Position numbers and translations under genes: made by a program
Shown here: positions 11,169 to 24,304 of the stretch, in pieces
Layout: each line of letters begins with the position of its first letter
How positions within the stretch are numbered: position 1 is the stretch's first letter
Origin: Prostheceraeus crozeri
Lineage: Eukaryota; Platyhelminthes; Polycladida; Euryleptidae
DNA length: 64,000 nucleotides
Reading direction: 5' to 3'
Assembly (NCBI GenBank): GCA_907163375.1
Contig: CAJQUW010012686.1
Location: forward strand, 62,001 to 126,000
The notes under the pieces: generated by a model
Told to the model about the DNA's origin: nothing
Databases searched by the model: none
Seen by the model: only the letters and a program-made list of their open reading frames with translations

Positions 11169-11329
11169 TGTACAAAAATGGCTTTTTAAAAGTGCTAGAT
11201 TTCTATGGAAAGTTTTTATTTGGTGTGGTCGCCGCTAAGATTTTCGTGTTTAGCGTAAAAAATGAGCATATATGCAAATTTTCACGGAAATCTGAGACCC
11301 AAAGTTGAAAAGAGAGAAATGTTGTGGAA

Positions 11330-11660
11330 TAAATTGGATTTACCCCAATGTGTACACAGTTTCAATTTTATTAAATGAACTCGAGGTAATGCATTTGGAA
11401 TTGTTTCCAAATGCACATTCGTGCAGTTTTGAAGAAATTACAACGGAATTGACTGATCATGGTAATGCAGAAGGAAATGATTTTATTTTACAGATCGTCG
11501 GTGTCATAACAGCCTTGGATAGGTAATGTTTGCTAAATAAGCAGCTCGATGACTTGCTATTGCTTTCATGCTGAACCAAGAAAATAAAAGAAAAATAAGA
11601 GAAAATACTCAAGAAAATCTTCTTAAGCGTGATCATATCACAAGCAACCTGCCACTGGGC
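11330..11660 (+). repeat. dispersed repeat, better-preserved copy
   Basis: Partner of 8300-8480 (shared GCAGTTTTGAAGAAATTACA, ACGGAATTGA, GTGATCATATCACAAGCAAC). It contains an open frame (11305-11526) ending LQIVGVITALDR. The frame may be a former coding exon of a transposon, but no domain is recognisable. Confidence 0.4.
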
Positions 11661-13040
11661 AATTCCACGCAGTCACGAACGAACTTTGCAGGATTTATTG
11701 TTACATTTCTGATTGTCATTCTAACCTATTGAACCGGTGATAATCATACTTTATTTGAATTGGCTACAATATTCACTGTTTATGAAACACTAGTCAAACC
11801 GATGAAAAAAATGTGTAGTTGATGGTTTAAAATACAATAGTTTGAGTGGTCACGAACGAACACAGAACGACACGACTTTTTCGAAAAAAATGTAAACGTT
11901 AATACCTCCAAAGCTCTGGATTCTTCATCACGAAATTTGCTCTGATTGAATAGACTAGTAGGCCCCCCTATACTATTTGATCAACTTAAATGCTGAAAAG
12001 AAATCTAGAAACGTTTGATTACTAGCAGTTCATAAGTTTCGAGAAGTGCGGTCACGAACGAATATTTTGTCCAACTTCATCAAAAAACATATTCGAAAAA
12101 GAATTCAGTCACAAACGCGCTCCATGCATTCTTTTGTATAAAGATAAAGTTAATAAATCATTTCGGAACATTTGCTTCGTGTTGGGCATCGAATATCTAT
12201 TGGCATTCGTCGTTTTTTTTGGCATACAAGTTCATTCACGAACGTTTGCTGCTGTGTGCTTCATGAAAACTTATTGTGCTTGCTAAATGCAGCCTCATCT
12301 GCGGTATTGACATTACCGTGTTATCCTTCTAATTGGATTGTTGACAATGCACTGTGTCCTGATGCTAAGCCAGATTGCCTTAAGAACACATGCGACGAGT
12401 GTGCCAATGGTCAACGAATATCGAAGAACGCGATCGACCAGGATGTGGATTTGACTGTTACAGTCAAGAGATGGCAGAAAGGCTTCTCTGGCGAGACTAT
12501 TGCTTGCCACGACACAATTATGTCAGCAATGGAAGTGAGTGAGGCATTTCAAGCTTTACTGCCACAGTTCCAGCTGCGCATCTACTGAAAAGAAATCAAC
12601 AAGCAATGTACTGCAAGGACAAAGAGCTGGCATCCCCAGAACGCATACTGGTTCACTTTGACTTCAGTGAAAATGCAACATGTCCCTTCCAGGATGAGGT
12701 TCAGAGCGCCCACTGGAAGCAGAAACAGTTGTCTTTGTTTGTTGTCTGCGTATTCAAGTTCAACGACTGCCCTAGCTGCCGTGTGATGGTCAGTGACGAT
12801 CTGGATCACTCAAAACGATCAGTGTCTCATTATCTGCAGACAATCATTGAATCAATTGTCACATCGGAAGTGCAAGAACTGATCTTCTGGAGTGACGGAC
12901 CTGCATCCCAATTGAAGAACCGGTACACTGCCATGCTGCTGAATCATTTTGCGAGGAAGTATGGTCTGCAGATTAGATGGAACTTCTTTGCGACGGCTCA
13001 TGGTAAAGGGTGTGTTGACGGAGTCGGAGGTTCAAAATAA
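11657..13040 (+). mobile_element. decayed cut-and-paste DNA transposon (Hydra-type DDE)
   Basis: Likely begins at GGGCAATTCCACGCAGTCAC (11657), by its resemblance to a terminal repeat; no right end was found. The motif TCACGAACGAA recurs in the 5' part (about 11672, 11852, 12051; variants at about 12110 and 12235), as subterminal transposase-binding motifs often do. The transposase remnant follows immediately. Confidence 0.55.
12172..13040 (+). pseudogene. DDE-type transposase remnant
   Basis: Reading from 12172: CVLHENLLCLL, a Cys cluster (CPDAKPDCLKNTCDEC) and VDLTVTVKRWQK. A +1-type frame change near 12565-12575 separates this from AHLLKRNQQAMYCKDK, ILVHFDFSENATCPFQDEVQ, ELIFWSDGPASQLKNRY and WNFFATAHGKGCVDGVGG. 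The order CxxHEN, DFSEN, SDGxxSQxKNR, HGKGxxDGxGG is that of a transposase-like family abundant in Hydra, insects and marine invertebrates. The Asp residues of DFSEN and SDG are plausible catalytic acids. The C-terminus is missing. The family is known to me only as an uncharacterised transposon type, so I give no superfamily name. Confidence 0.7.
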
Positions 13041-16000
13041 TTATATTTCAACCATACCTACTACTGTTTGCCGGCCTACCTTGCCGAAAAATCAAAATAT
13101 CGATCACTTCAATCAGCAAGGCTATATTGATAGGAAATGTTAGAGATTTTGTTAAAATGTTGCCATATATTTTTCGTGAAGAGTTCGCATCTTATCACAA
13201 TCTTGCTCACGCTTGGCAACACGGTCGGAAATTTCACGGAAACCATTGCTGAAATAATGAAATTGAACATAACAATAAAATACCCACAGTACGCACCGGA
13301 AAATGTATTCGGATATACATGCATGTAGTGATTAAATTCACCACCAATTCAGATAATGGAAATTTCGGTGTAACAGGTCAACTTTGCAGGCCTGCATTTT
13401 CTACATAATGGTTCTGATGGCATTATATTTATGGCTTAAACAGAAGCAAAACAGTAGGCATCCAACAATATCAGTTAATTTTTCGAGGCAGGAATTGACA
13501 GTGTTCGAGGACAGTGTTTTAATTCAAGCCTTTCAGTATTTAAAAGGGAGACAAATTGTGTGTGAATATTTTTTTTCAATTATGCATGTACGTTTTCAAT
13601 AGTTGCTGACATGAAGAATCAGAAAATATTATAATTTCATTAAGATTTATGCAAAGTTAATGCAGTAGGCTAATAGGATTATTTCAAGCTCATGTAACAT
13701 ATCTTATTACAAGTACAAAATAGATTCACGAGTCTAAAACAATTCCTGAATTTCCATACAATTTGTCAGGCAGGCAATAGTGAAAAATTGAAATGAAAAT
13801 GGAATAAACTCATTCGTACCGAACTCATTCGCACAACATTCAAACCTGTTTCCTTAAAAACTTGTGGAGGATCTCATCAAAATCTGAATTTATGTCCGGG
13901 TATTTTAAAACAAACATGCACATATTCCCCAAGTCAGCTTAAGCCTAACCTAAACCTATCCTACGATCAATATTTGGTAGCCTTGGTGAAGCGATTCTTG
14001 TATCATTTGGTTTTCAGTCCAGTGTGATGGCTTCAGAATCGACGTAGTCGAGCAATTAAGGGTCTAGTAAAAATGATTTTCTCATGAATGTATTTGGAAA
14101 ATGTATTTAATGAATTTTACAAGTGCGCATTAATTTTTGTCATGAAATCTTTAAGAATGAAATTTTATGGCTTTTTTATCAAAATTTAATAAGCCTTTTA
14201 TCATTTGTAGTTCAATTACGCATGGAAAACACTTTGCTTCAATTTATGCGTGAGACTGAGGTTATAAAATCGCAAAAGAATAAACCCGGAATTCCTCAAA
14301 ACAATGATTAGGAATCCAAGCAAGCATATGTTAAAATCATAAGATATAGGCCTATGTGTAACCAGCTTTTTGTTCAGTACTGCTGACAGCAGGAAGGATT
14401 CACAGGGGACATAATTCAAAATTTATATTTATAGAAATAAATGCAAGGCGATCTTCTTACACAAATTAGCACATTGAAATTATCATTTTATCATTGCCGA
14501 TCTTTGGAGAACAGTATTCGAATTGTAGAAGAAGGTCTATGAATTACAATTCCAGCATGCCTGCACAGCGCACATTTTAAAAATTTCTTTCATTAGAAGC
14601 GAATACAAGGTAAAGAAAATCGCCGCTCAAAACGCTCTCAATTATTTTTTATTAATTTTTGCTTTTTTTGAAGATTACCCTTTCTCACTAGTCGTGCATA
14701 AAGATCCTCCTACTTCGTGATGGGATTCAAACGTAAACTTTAATCGTTTTGTTTAATACTCGATTTCGTCAAACACTATGGGAATTTTGAATTTGAAGTA
14801 TTCAGATTTGCTCTTGTTTTCATATTTCATTTACTTCGCTGTCTTTTCAAGATTTCTGAAGGATTCAGTTGGATTTGCGATTAAACTCTTGAATAGATCT
14901 TTGTTGTTTTATGAGCAACGATTTTCAATTATGTTGTATTCGCTTGTAAAAAGAGATTTTTTTGGAATAGGCATTGAAAGGGGATTCAGAAAAACAGCAT
15001 CAGTTTTATTTCTATTGTCATCCCTTGGCTGAGGTGAAGGTCAAAAACCGCCAATTTTTAACACATTTCCGTTAGATCACAGCTTGAAATGGAAAATGAC
15101 AACAAAAATTAATTAACCATTCACCAATCGAAAGATTTGGTCAAGGTGGTTAATAAAAGTATGATTATTGATTGCTCTGAGATTGCATCATTGTGTTAGA
15201 TGAGGTCAAAGGTCAAACAATTCAAATTTTTCGTTCAACTCAAATAGGGCCATTCACTAAAATAGCACATTTTAGTATTTGCTTTCTGCACATGAAGAAA
15301 CAACCCTGCAGGTGAAGACAATGAGGCTAAAAGCAACATGATCCTGAAAAATGTCAATAATTGATGATCAGATAAAAAACTTACAAAAATAAACATGCAT
15401 TCAGAGAATAAGCAAATAAATTCACCTTCAAAGATTTTGCATTTGTGAATATCTCAATACTGTTAGGAAGAATCCTTATGTAATCTCAACTTATTTCATC
15501 AAGAATTGATGCCACATGCATTAGAAGTGAAAATATACCGAAATCATATTTTTGCATTAAAACATGTTTTTCAAGTTCTACGTGCACATGAATGATTTTG
15601 TTGACACATTTTCGCTTTCGTTTGAAGAAGTTTCCTACATGAATTAATGAACAGATGCTTCGAGATATGAGCAGACATTGCTTTGAAATAAAATTGAAAT
15701 AGTGTTTTAAATATAATTCTTTGAGATTTATTCTTTTGATGAAATAATGGAAGTCTTTGTGCTTGTAATTTAATTGGTAAAAGTTCATTTACTCCGAGCC
15801 TGATCTCACAAAAATAACATGACAAAATAACTTGATCATATTAGAATTAAAGGAATAATTCTTGTTGACGATGGCGAGAGAAGAGCCTCGCGTGGACACA
15901 AATTCATTATATGCACCAATCTAAGGTTTCTTCCGTTTATTTATTTTAGCTGTAATCATAATTTTGATTAATAATTTAATTGATTATTTAATGTTCAAAA

Positions 16001-17120
16001 GTCTTTTCCTATGTTCAATGAGATTGAAAGATTAGTTATTTAATGATATTAATCTAGGTCACAAGAGTTTCGTCGCAATGATGGACGTCGCATACAATGA
16101 AAACTCACCTTTGAGGAGATGAATCCATGCAGCTATTTTCGGATTGCTGCCATGTACCGTTTCTTCTTCAACATGCGCCAACAGGTCGTTGATGAATTTA
16201 TTCATAGATTATAGGCAACATATTCAATCCTGAGATTCATTTTTACAAAATTCCTATGTTTGGATGAGATTGAAGCTGCAAAAAAAGTGGACAGATTGCA
16301 GTATACAGGTGCATTGTGCACGTACGTCATAAGACAGTATGTATTTTAAGGTAGCTAAATTGGGGTCCATTGTAACTTTCGGTTTTAGGCAACTGTGGAC
16401 CTTATATGCTATACGTAGTAGTGAAGATTACTGATCACTCAAACCTTGATGAAATTAGCTTTATGCAAATTAGCAGCGCCCTCAAATAGATTAGAAATCT
16501 AGAATAATCCCATTAGATATTTTAATTGAGCAGACCATATGCATGTAGAAAATAGCAATCGCAAAAGCAAATCTATAAACGAACTTTTTGGTTGGAGAGT
16601 ATAGGAGGTATAGATGCAGAAATGGATTCATCTTAAAAAAAATTCTTTCACTGTTATAGTATAGACATTTTGAAACTCGAATTATTCGGGGATCACGCCA
16701 CTCTCGGAAATGAATCGAAGTGTCCTACAGACATTTTTCTGAATCGATTAAAAATGTTGGATCCGCTGGAACTACTATACTTATCACGACTTAATACTTG
16801 TACTTGTAATTTCTTTTTTCGGAATTCTTGAAGTGACTGCGATATATAATGAATCTAAGTAAAACCAGAGGTACTGAGACTTTTTACAAACTTAATTAAG
16901 ACTCAGTTGAATAAATGAAGCACTGTGCATTGAACAAATAAACATATCCACGACGCCATGTGCAACAGGTAGTCAAACGAACAGCGACGGTAGGAAACAA
17001 GATGTCGTCTAGCTCGGGATGTTTGAAAATTCAGCAGTGCATGGCATTGGTCGTTGGATTACGCTATTGATTGCAGATCTGTCACATTCATCAATGCACG
17101 GTGAGCGGGGATGCATGACT
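13041..17120. other. no gene seen
   Basis: About 4 kb of AT-rich DNA with many short frames on both strands, none with a recognisable domain. No inverted-repeat ends or tRNA-like boxes were found. The frame at 15486-15825 (minus) is Lys- and Phe-rich, which in AT-rich DNA is what chance gives. Confidence 0.4.
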
Positions 17121-17124
17121 GCAT

Positions 17125-17320
17125 TTACAGAGACTCGGATGCATTCCATAAGCATTCGATTCTTCCACGACTCTCAGTGCCGCTGCAGTTGAGCCTCATG
17201 GTTGATGGGTAACTGCATTGGAATGCTTTAGGATTCATCGAGATGCATCCGGGTATTCATCTAAGTACTGTCAGATGCATTCAGATGTATCCAGATACAT
17301 CCAACTGCATTTAATTTTGC
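17125..17320. repeat. degenerate GATGCATYCAG repeat patch
   Basis: The words GGATGCATTC, AGATGCATCC, AGATGCATTC, AGATGTATCC and AGATACATCC recur, most densely at 17240-17312. This looks like an eroded 11-13 bp minisatellite. Confidence 0.45.
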
Positions 17321-17834
17321 TACGGGCTACGATGAAAGCTGCCGACAAATGTTGTTGATTGGATTGCGAAGCTTCTCATTGGCAGACATTTTCTGACAAA
17401 TATTCATTCATCCCAACGCATGTTTTGAATATCGAAGTACACAATGAAGTGCAATGATGAATGGATGCATTATACAGTTATCGAATTTCATCGGCACATG
17501 TTATTTAGGCAGCACATTTACATTAATAAAATAAGTAGAGCGCATATTGAATAAATCAAGATATTCAAATATCAAATATTTAATGCGGCATCAATATTAT
17601 GAAATTTAAATGGGATGCATAAAATGAAGAGTTGTCAATGCGATGACTTTTCCCATCATAAATTCATTCCATGTTAAATGAATAAATATGTTTCGATGCA
17701 TTAGGCCACCCACCACCCCATTTAACGTGAACACAAATATGCTCGGACTACTTATATCATGATTGTGTTCGCATGGAGACAAGATCTTGCAGGGTTGGCG
17801 GATTTTTTTTGGTGACACACAATGCAGCCGCGAG

Positions 17835-18040
17835 GTGGCACGTTTCTACAATTCAGTGTCTCTGGCTTTCACGAGGTCGAACAGACATCTCAATGGGACC
17901 TGGGACTGGTAGTTTGGCAGCCAGAACGCGTTTCTGTCGGGAACGAGGCCGATGATGAGACTTTCACAGAATGATGCACACCCTATTCCTACTATGAATA
18001 TGTGCCGAGTTCTGGTTGGTTCCTCTTCCTGTCAGACAGG
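17835..18040 (-). repeat. possible partner of the 58.9 kb SINE-like repeat
   Basis: Shares CTGGCTTTCACGAGGTC with 58918-58936, and, further on, a GCACACCCT word and a CCTGTCAG/TGTCAGGAGG-like word in the same order. The middle is diverged and no box B remains. Tentative. Confidence 0.3.
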
Positions 18041-19283
18041 ATCAAAGAAAACACATCCAATGGGACGCAGATTGCAGTTTTTGTCAAAAATGATTTTTCT
18101 ATGTTTTTTCTTATCAACTGAAAAGTACTAATTTTTGACATGGAATATCTTCAAGTCATTTCTTATCATGCTAATGAACATCTATGAAACCACACACATT
18201 TAGATTTGGAAAGCCCCCTACTGTCAACATACACCAACATATTGGCCCACTTTATCCAAATTGAACCACATTCTCGCATGCATCGTCGATCAGAAGCATG
18301 ATATCACATATGCATGATACAAATTCGTAATATAGGCCTATCTACATCTATAAACACTATGGGCCTACTTTTACCAGGTCTACACCCTATTTTCACCCTA
18401 TAATGTAATGAGGCTTAACGAATTTGTTGTTTGCCTCTTTAGTTATCTACAAATACTGCGGTGCGTACTCATAAACATATGTGGATAAGATGGTGCTAAC
18501 TAACATGTTTCTATATGTAATGTTTACATAGTGTTTATGTCATGAATCAGTGGCAGCCAACCAAGATGGAACAGTAGCTCACAGGTCAGCAATTAAATAT
18601 TATCGCATTCCGGTCATGCTCTATCTCTCCAACATAGTGCAAAATACATCTAAGCATGTGATCAAATGGTAATAGTGGTCTCAAGTAATGGAAATGTAAA
18701 TGACCCACATGTTAGGCATAAATAATCACATACACATCACTCTACTAGTTACAGACGTAAGAAGCCTCGTACTACAATTTGTAAGGTCAAGTCGGGTAAT
18801 TACGCCAAGTTAAGCAAAAAAATACATGTAGTTTCTACAATTTAGATTATATTCACTCGAATTTTGGTATATAACAACCAGATACACGCAAAAACTCAAT
18901 AGGATTATTGGATTGACATACATGAAGATAGAAAGAATATAAAGTGAAAAACCAAGGGATGAAAAAAACCCACTCTAAAATCACGGCGGGTAAGTATGTC
19001 CATCTTAGAAACACTGATCTAGCATGTGTTTCTGGATCATAACAACAGAAGCACCAGCGGTAGTCATCGACAATGTCATTGTCGAAGTTCATGCTTGCTT
19101 CGTGAAACTGCTTTGACCACATTCAAGGCATTTAATACAGTCCTAGTTGGGTGGATATGAATAGGCCTTATCGCAAAAAGTGCACATTCATGCTTATAGT
19201 TAGCTACATTTTCTACCAAAGCACGAGTTGCTTCCTTCACATGTAACTTTGTTACCGGTATTTCCGTTCTGGCATCACTCACC
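18041..19283. other. no gene seen
   Basis: AT-rich DNA without convincing frames. The short minus-strand frames at 18853-19414 overlap the SINE boundary and are not genes. Confidence 0.4.
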
Positions 19284-19457
19284 TTCACTCGCATTCCTTT
19301 CGTACCATCAGCGTGGCCTAGTGAAGAAGGTGCGAGCTCGTCTCCACCGCGGACTTCGGTTCGATTCCTGGGTGAGGGCGCGTGCGGTCGGGGAATCAAG
19401 AGCGTTGGTATCAATTATTGACTTAAGTTGTTGTCATTTTCTTTAGATATTCAAAGT
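19284..19457 (+). repeat. tRNA-derived SINE, copy 2
   Basis: Box A region GTGGCCTAGTGAAGAAGG, box B GGTTCGATTCC at 19358-19368, body GTGCGGTCGGGGAATCAAG and tail TTTAGATATTCA. Same orientation and boundaries as copy 1 (4588-4757), differing by scattered substitutions, so the unit is about 170 bp. Confidence 0.75.
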
Positions 19458-20240
19458 CATTTTCGTAATCTTGCCAATTCTCGGTAAATATACGAGAATC
19501 TCGCAAAAAAAATTTAATTTCAAAATATGTGTGAATTTGGTTACCATTTGTCAATAATTTTCATTTCTAGCGATTTGCAGTACAAGTTACTCCATTGCGG
19601 AGTGACTTGAAACACTTGATGTACTTTTGGAAGTACATGTTTTACGCACAACTGCACTGATAGTTTTCATTCTTATCATTCGGATGAACATGTCTCATTA
19701 GCAAATTCTTAATCTTATCGGTTTTTGTGCGATTCCAAAACTTGAGTGACTACGTCGTCGCATACAACGAGCGCTTAGAATGAATCGGTATACTATTGTA
19801 CTTCAAACTTCACGGCAGTTCAATGCGGTCTTCATTTTGTGACATAAGGTCTCACGGAATGCCGAAAATCCAAATAATTTCTGGCTACATGGAACATGTC
19901 TAATTTATGAATTCTAAACCTTTATATGCTCAGTCATTCAAGTGATAGAGTTTCTGTCGGCAATAAAAAAGTAGATTTTAGCCATTGACATTTTCCATTT
20001 TTTTGGACTTTTGCGGACGGCTATCTTGACGATTAGACTGACTTACAATGCAACAATCCAACAAGCCAAATAAAAATCTAAATTTTAAGACTACATTGTT
20101 CACAAGGCAAATATGATTTCAGATAATTGTTCATGAGCAGCTGAGGTTCTCTAGGATGGGGTAAAAATCAATGATATATTCACAAGATTCCTTGGCAAAC
20201 CTCATTCAGTCATGTAATCAATAAATTTCAGCTCCTGTTC
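19458..20240. other. no gene seen
   Basis: AT-rich. No LTR matching the downstream end of the adjacent retroelement was found here. Confidence 0.4.
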
Positions 20241-20244
20241 ACAG

Positions 20245-23080
20245 AAGATGCTGTGGTGCTGAGTTCTGTGCTTACCACGAATGATGTTGAGTTAGGTCTA
20301 GTTACTGCTGATATTGTTCAGCGCTTGCCCCTTGATGTGGATGTTGTGCTAGGCTTAGACATTCTAGAACATAATAGGCTCGAACTGTATTCCCGTGCAG
20401 GAGACATTGTCGTTAACTTTACGACGTGTAGGTTAGTATCCGCCGGTGTCGAAGCCCGCACGCACTCAAATGAGATGAGTATTGTAGATAAAGATTTCGA
20501 GATAAAGTTTCAGGATGGTCAGTGGATAGCAAGTTGGAAGTGGGAGGAAAGCGACTCTTTACCGAAATTACACATGCATCCCCTAGACTACGTTCGACCC
20601 GAGAATCGTGATAGTTTCTATAGCGAAATTAAGGATTGGGTGAAGGAGGGGATCCTCATTAAGTATGATCATAATGAGCATGGGGATATAAAAGGATTTT
20701 TGCCCACGATGGCTGTTATGCAGGAGAAGGGAGGAGAAAAGAAAATTCGCCGGTTTTAGACTATCGCAAACTTAATGTCAGTGAAGAGTTTTCCAGGAGG
20801 ATCGATGCCTTTATGCGCCGATCAGTTCAGAGAGTGGAGGCAAATGGGGCCAAATTGCTCTATTTTAGACCTGCGGAAGGCTTATCTTCAAATATACATA
20901 GAAACGTCCCTATGGACTTATCAGGCTGTAAAGAGGCGTGATGAGACTTACTTATTGACTAGGCTAGGCTTTGGGTTGTTAGTCGCACCTAAAATCATCA
21001 CAGCGATCGTGAAGAGAGTACTAGCTCAAAATGAGGAAATAAATAAAGCAGTATCCAGCTATATCGATGATCTTTTCATCGATGAAAGCCGTGTCAAATC
21101 CCACGAAGTCAAAAGTCATCTTTCTAACTGGGGTTTACAAACCAAGAAACCTTTATACTTCGGTGATTCTAACGGCGTTCGCGTCCTTGGTGTTAGAGTA
21201 AATAAAGACTATACTTGGTCAAGAGATAACTCATTGCCCATCATATCATCAAATAATTATACACGTCGTGAAATTCATAGCATCATTGGTGAGCTGGTAG
21301 GTCACTTTCCTGTTGCGGGATGGCTTCGAGTGTACTGTAGTTTCCTGCAGAGACTAACAGCGCGGACTAAGTGTGGTTGGGATGAAAAAGTTCCCAGTAC
21401 CATCCACGATCTAGTCAATCAGATAATGCGAAGGATAGACAATGAAGGTGACCCGGTCTCAGGACAATGGCTAGTGCCCAGAGATATTCCCTTGGTGGTG
21501 TGGGCTGACGCCAGCAACTTAGCTGTAGGGGTAGCCTAACTGTTAATGATTTGACAATTGAAGATTCCTCGTGGCTGAGACCTCGTAATGATTCAGCCCA
21601 CATTAATTTGAGTGAATTAGACGCGGTTTTGGGTTAATATGGCTTTGAGGTGGGACACAGGAAACTCATTGTTAAGACCGACTCGGATACCGTTCACAAG
21701 TGGTTGATAGCAGTAATTAATAAAACTCATAACGTGAAGACTCGTGCATTGTCCGAACGATTAATCCGCCGCCGACTTGACACGTTAAAAGAGATTATTG
21801 AAACGGAAAATGTTAACATTGAACCTCATCTGATTCCGTCGGCAGCTAATTTAGCAGATATTTTGACACGAGTTCCGCAGACATGGCTTCAAGTTGAGAA
21901 AGATTTCGAGTCTGCAGAAAACTTAGAAGTTGCTGGTGCTTGTGTTCAAAACGAGCAATCAGATAGTTTGTACAGCGCAGTGAAGGCGATACATGATAGA
22001 TGCCACTTTGGCGTCGATCGAACTCTGAATTTAGCGAGAGAAAAATTTGATGGGAATAAAGTTTCAAGGAAATTAGTTAAGAAAGTGGTGTCCAGATGTG
22101 ATCAATGCGCTAAGATAGACCCTGCTATTACTTTCAAATGGGATAAAGGTGAGATAAAAGCTCAAAAATTTGGGAAAGATTAGCCGTTGATATAACGTAT
22201 TTTAAAAGTACGCCATACCTGACAGTTATCGACCTACTGACCCGTTTCACGATTTAGCGCAAATTGAAAGGTGAGTCGGCTGCCGAAACTATCATGCATT
22301 TGCAGCAAATTATGTCAGAGTTTGGTTGCCCACAATCTATATTATCCGATAATGGTACCATATTCCGTAGTCGGGAGTTCATTGATTTTTTTTTTAGAAC
22401 TGGAATATTAAACATGAATTATCGTGCGTGAATTAAGAAAAAACTGCAAGTTCTAGGAAGCCTGGGATCAGTGATCAGAGACAAGACATTTTTCGTGAGA
22501 TAGATAAAATCCCTGACAACCCTAATTTGTTCGCGTATGAAAACATTGACAGAAACCCCTTCAGTGTAGGTGACAATGTGTACTTAAGAAATCCTTCCGG
22601 GAAGTGTGATACTCCGTGGTCCAGATCTCATAGAATTACTAGTATCCGCTATAGTGTAAGCGTTGTTTTGGACGATGACGGTGTCACGCGCCATGTCTCG
22701 CATTTCAGGTCACTATCTGGAGAATATTTGGATGTTGAGCCCGATACTAGTACTCAGTTGGTTGAAGAAAATGATTGTGAGAAAGAAGTCGTTAACGAGA
22801 ATAATTTAAGGAGGAGTAAGCGCTGCCGTAGGACTCCGCAATGGATGAGTGAGTTTGTTTGCTATGGTTGTGAGGTTTACAGACCTGGGGGGCGTGTGTG
22901 TGATTGTTAAGAGAGAGTGAGTCTGAGGCAGTCTTCCTAATGTTAGTGACGTCATTGTGCGTTATTCCAAGTTGCGACCTCTCTCTCTCTCTCTTCCTTT
23001 CCCATGCCATCATGACGTCATATTCTCATTGAATTGAACGCTAAAGTTGATACTAGTGAAACACTTATTCCTATTTATTG
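20245..23080 (+). mobile_element. LTR-retroelement pol fossil (Ty3/gypsy-like)
   Basis: A partial, broken copy with several breaks. Parts in order: the end of an aspartic protease (VVLGLDILEHNRL); reverse transcriptase with LDLRKAYLQI, LTRLGFGL and the YIDD box (SSYIDDLFID); an RNase H start (WADAS); and an integrase with a His/Cys zinc module (HFGVDRTL then CDQC), a core remnant and a C-terminal tail. The reading ends in a G-rich tract near 22890, after which a 3' LTR probably starts (TGTGTGTGATTGTTAAG). No 5' LTR was found. Decay suggests it is old, clearly older than the 36.6-41.6 kb element. Confidence 0.75.
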
Positions 23081-24170
23081 TCGGAACTGGTCATTGTATT
23101 GACACAAGAATACAAAGAGTCTGTCTACGCAAGACTGTCGTTTTCATTCCTTACAGCTAAACATAAAAATGAATGTCCGACTGAACATCCAATGACAATA
23201 ATTACTAAGTTACAGACGTCGATGTACCCACTCAGCCGGAGCAATAGCCACGAGCAGAAACTGCACCGGCTCAGCACTGCATGGTCATTGACAATGATAA
23301 ATGAATAATTATTAATACATTTCCTGTTGGAAATTGTCTATGCCCGCGCTTGGAAAGCACGATAATCGGCATAATGCTTGTTGTTTCTTTGTCTTCACTC
23401 TAAGGAAGGCATGTGCATCTATATCATATGCTACACACAAATTCCTGCTATTAGAATGAACAGATAAATACAGTATGTTTAAACAATGCGTAACAAAATG
23501 AAAAGCATAGAGTAAAAAATGAAAGGTATAGTTCATGATACAGCAGACTGATATCATAAGTCAAATGGGTGAGCCTGACAGGCAATTTATATCAACATGA
23601 CCTGTGGAGCGCAATTGAGAAGCTTGATAGCATCTATGGCTGAAAGCGTATTCTGACAACTTGATTACCTTGCAGTCCTACCGAAGACAACAGGATTATT
23701 CGTTGTCAGATGCATGGTCAGATGTTTGCCTTAGCAGTAGCATTACAAACGAACATATTTGAGCATGTTACTCTATCTTTGAGTTAATTCTAGAGCATGC
23801 ATACTGATAATACTTAATGCTATATGCGAATTGGTGCTTATGTAATGAATATATAAGAATTTTATGCAATAAGCAATTAAAGATAGTGAAAAATGAAGTA
23901 AAAATATGGATTCTGATCCTAACGACAAGACACGCGAGCAAACTGAAACTAGATTCAAATAGTCCAAACCGGGGATTGCTATATAGGCATTAAAAGAAAA
24001 AAAAATATTCGATATTTTATCAAGAATTTCATAGCCGAAAACCTTAAATCAATAGAAGAAGAGAATTTTGGCAGCTACTTTGACATGAAATGAAATGCAC
24101 CTAGACTAAGATTGATTGCGATTAATTACGACCAGCTTGAGTAATTATTATGACTTCAAGACTTTTGGAT
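23081..24170. other. no gene seen
   Basis: AT-rich, without recognisable coding signal. Part of the left side may belong to the LTR of the preceding element. Confidence 0.35.
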
Positions 24171-24235
24171 TGTCTTGTATCGCAAGTATGGAGCAAGTGT
24201 CTGCAATTACATATTGCAGTGCACTTAATTGCGAA

Positions 24236-24304
24236 CGCACTTGCGCAATTATCTGTAAGTGATTCTTGCGATCTCACGCAGAGCTGCAATTATGCGCAAG
24301 TGGG
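24236..24304. repeat. short foldback
   Basis: CACTTGCGCAATTAT is answered by AATTATGCGCAAGTG about 40 bp later, an imperfect hairpin. The neighbourhood repeats the GCGCAAGTG word several times. Confidence 0.45.

Noticed and set aside
10693-11238. 181-codon open frame
   Set aside because: It runs across the hairpin/tandem array; its repeated SLRFTRS and CPLTETLK words are translations of the DNA repeat.
13940-13975. Telomere-like CCTAAC words
   Set aside because: Only two or three imperfect units (CCTAACCTAAACCTATCC); not an interstitial telomeric array.
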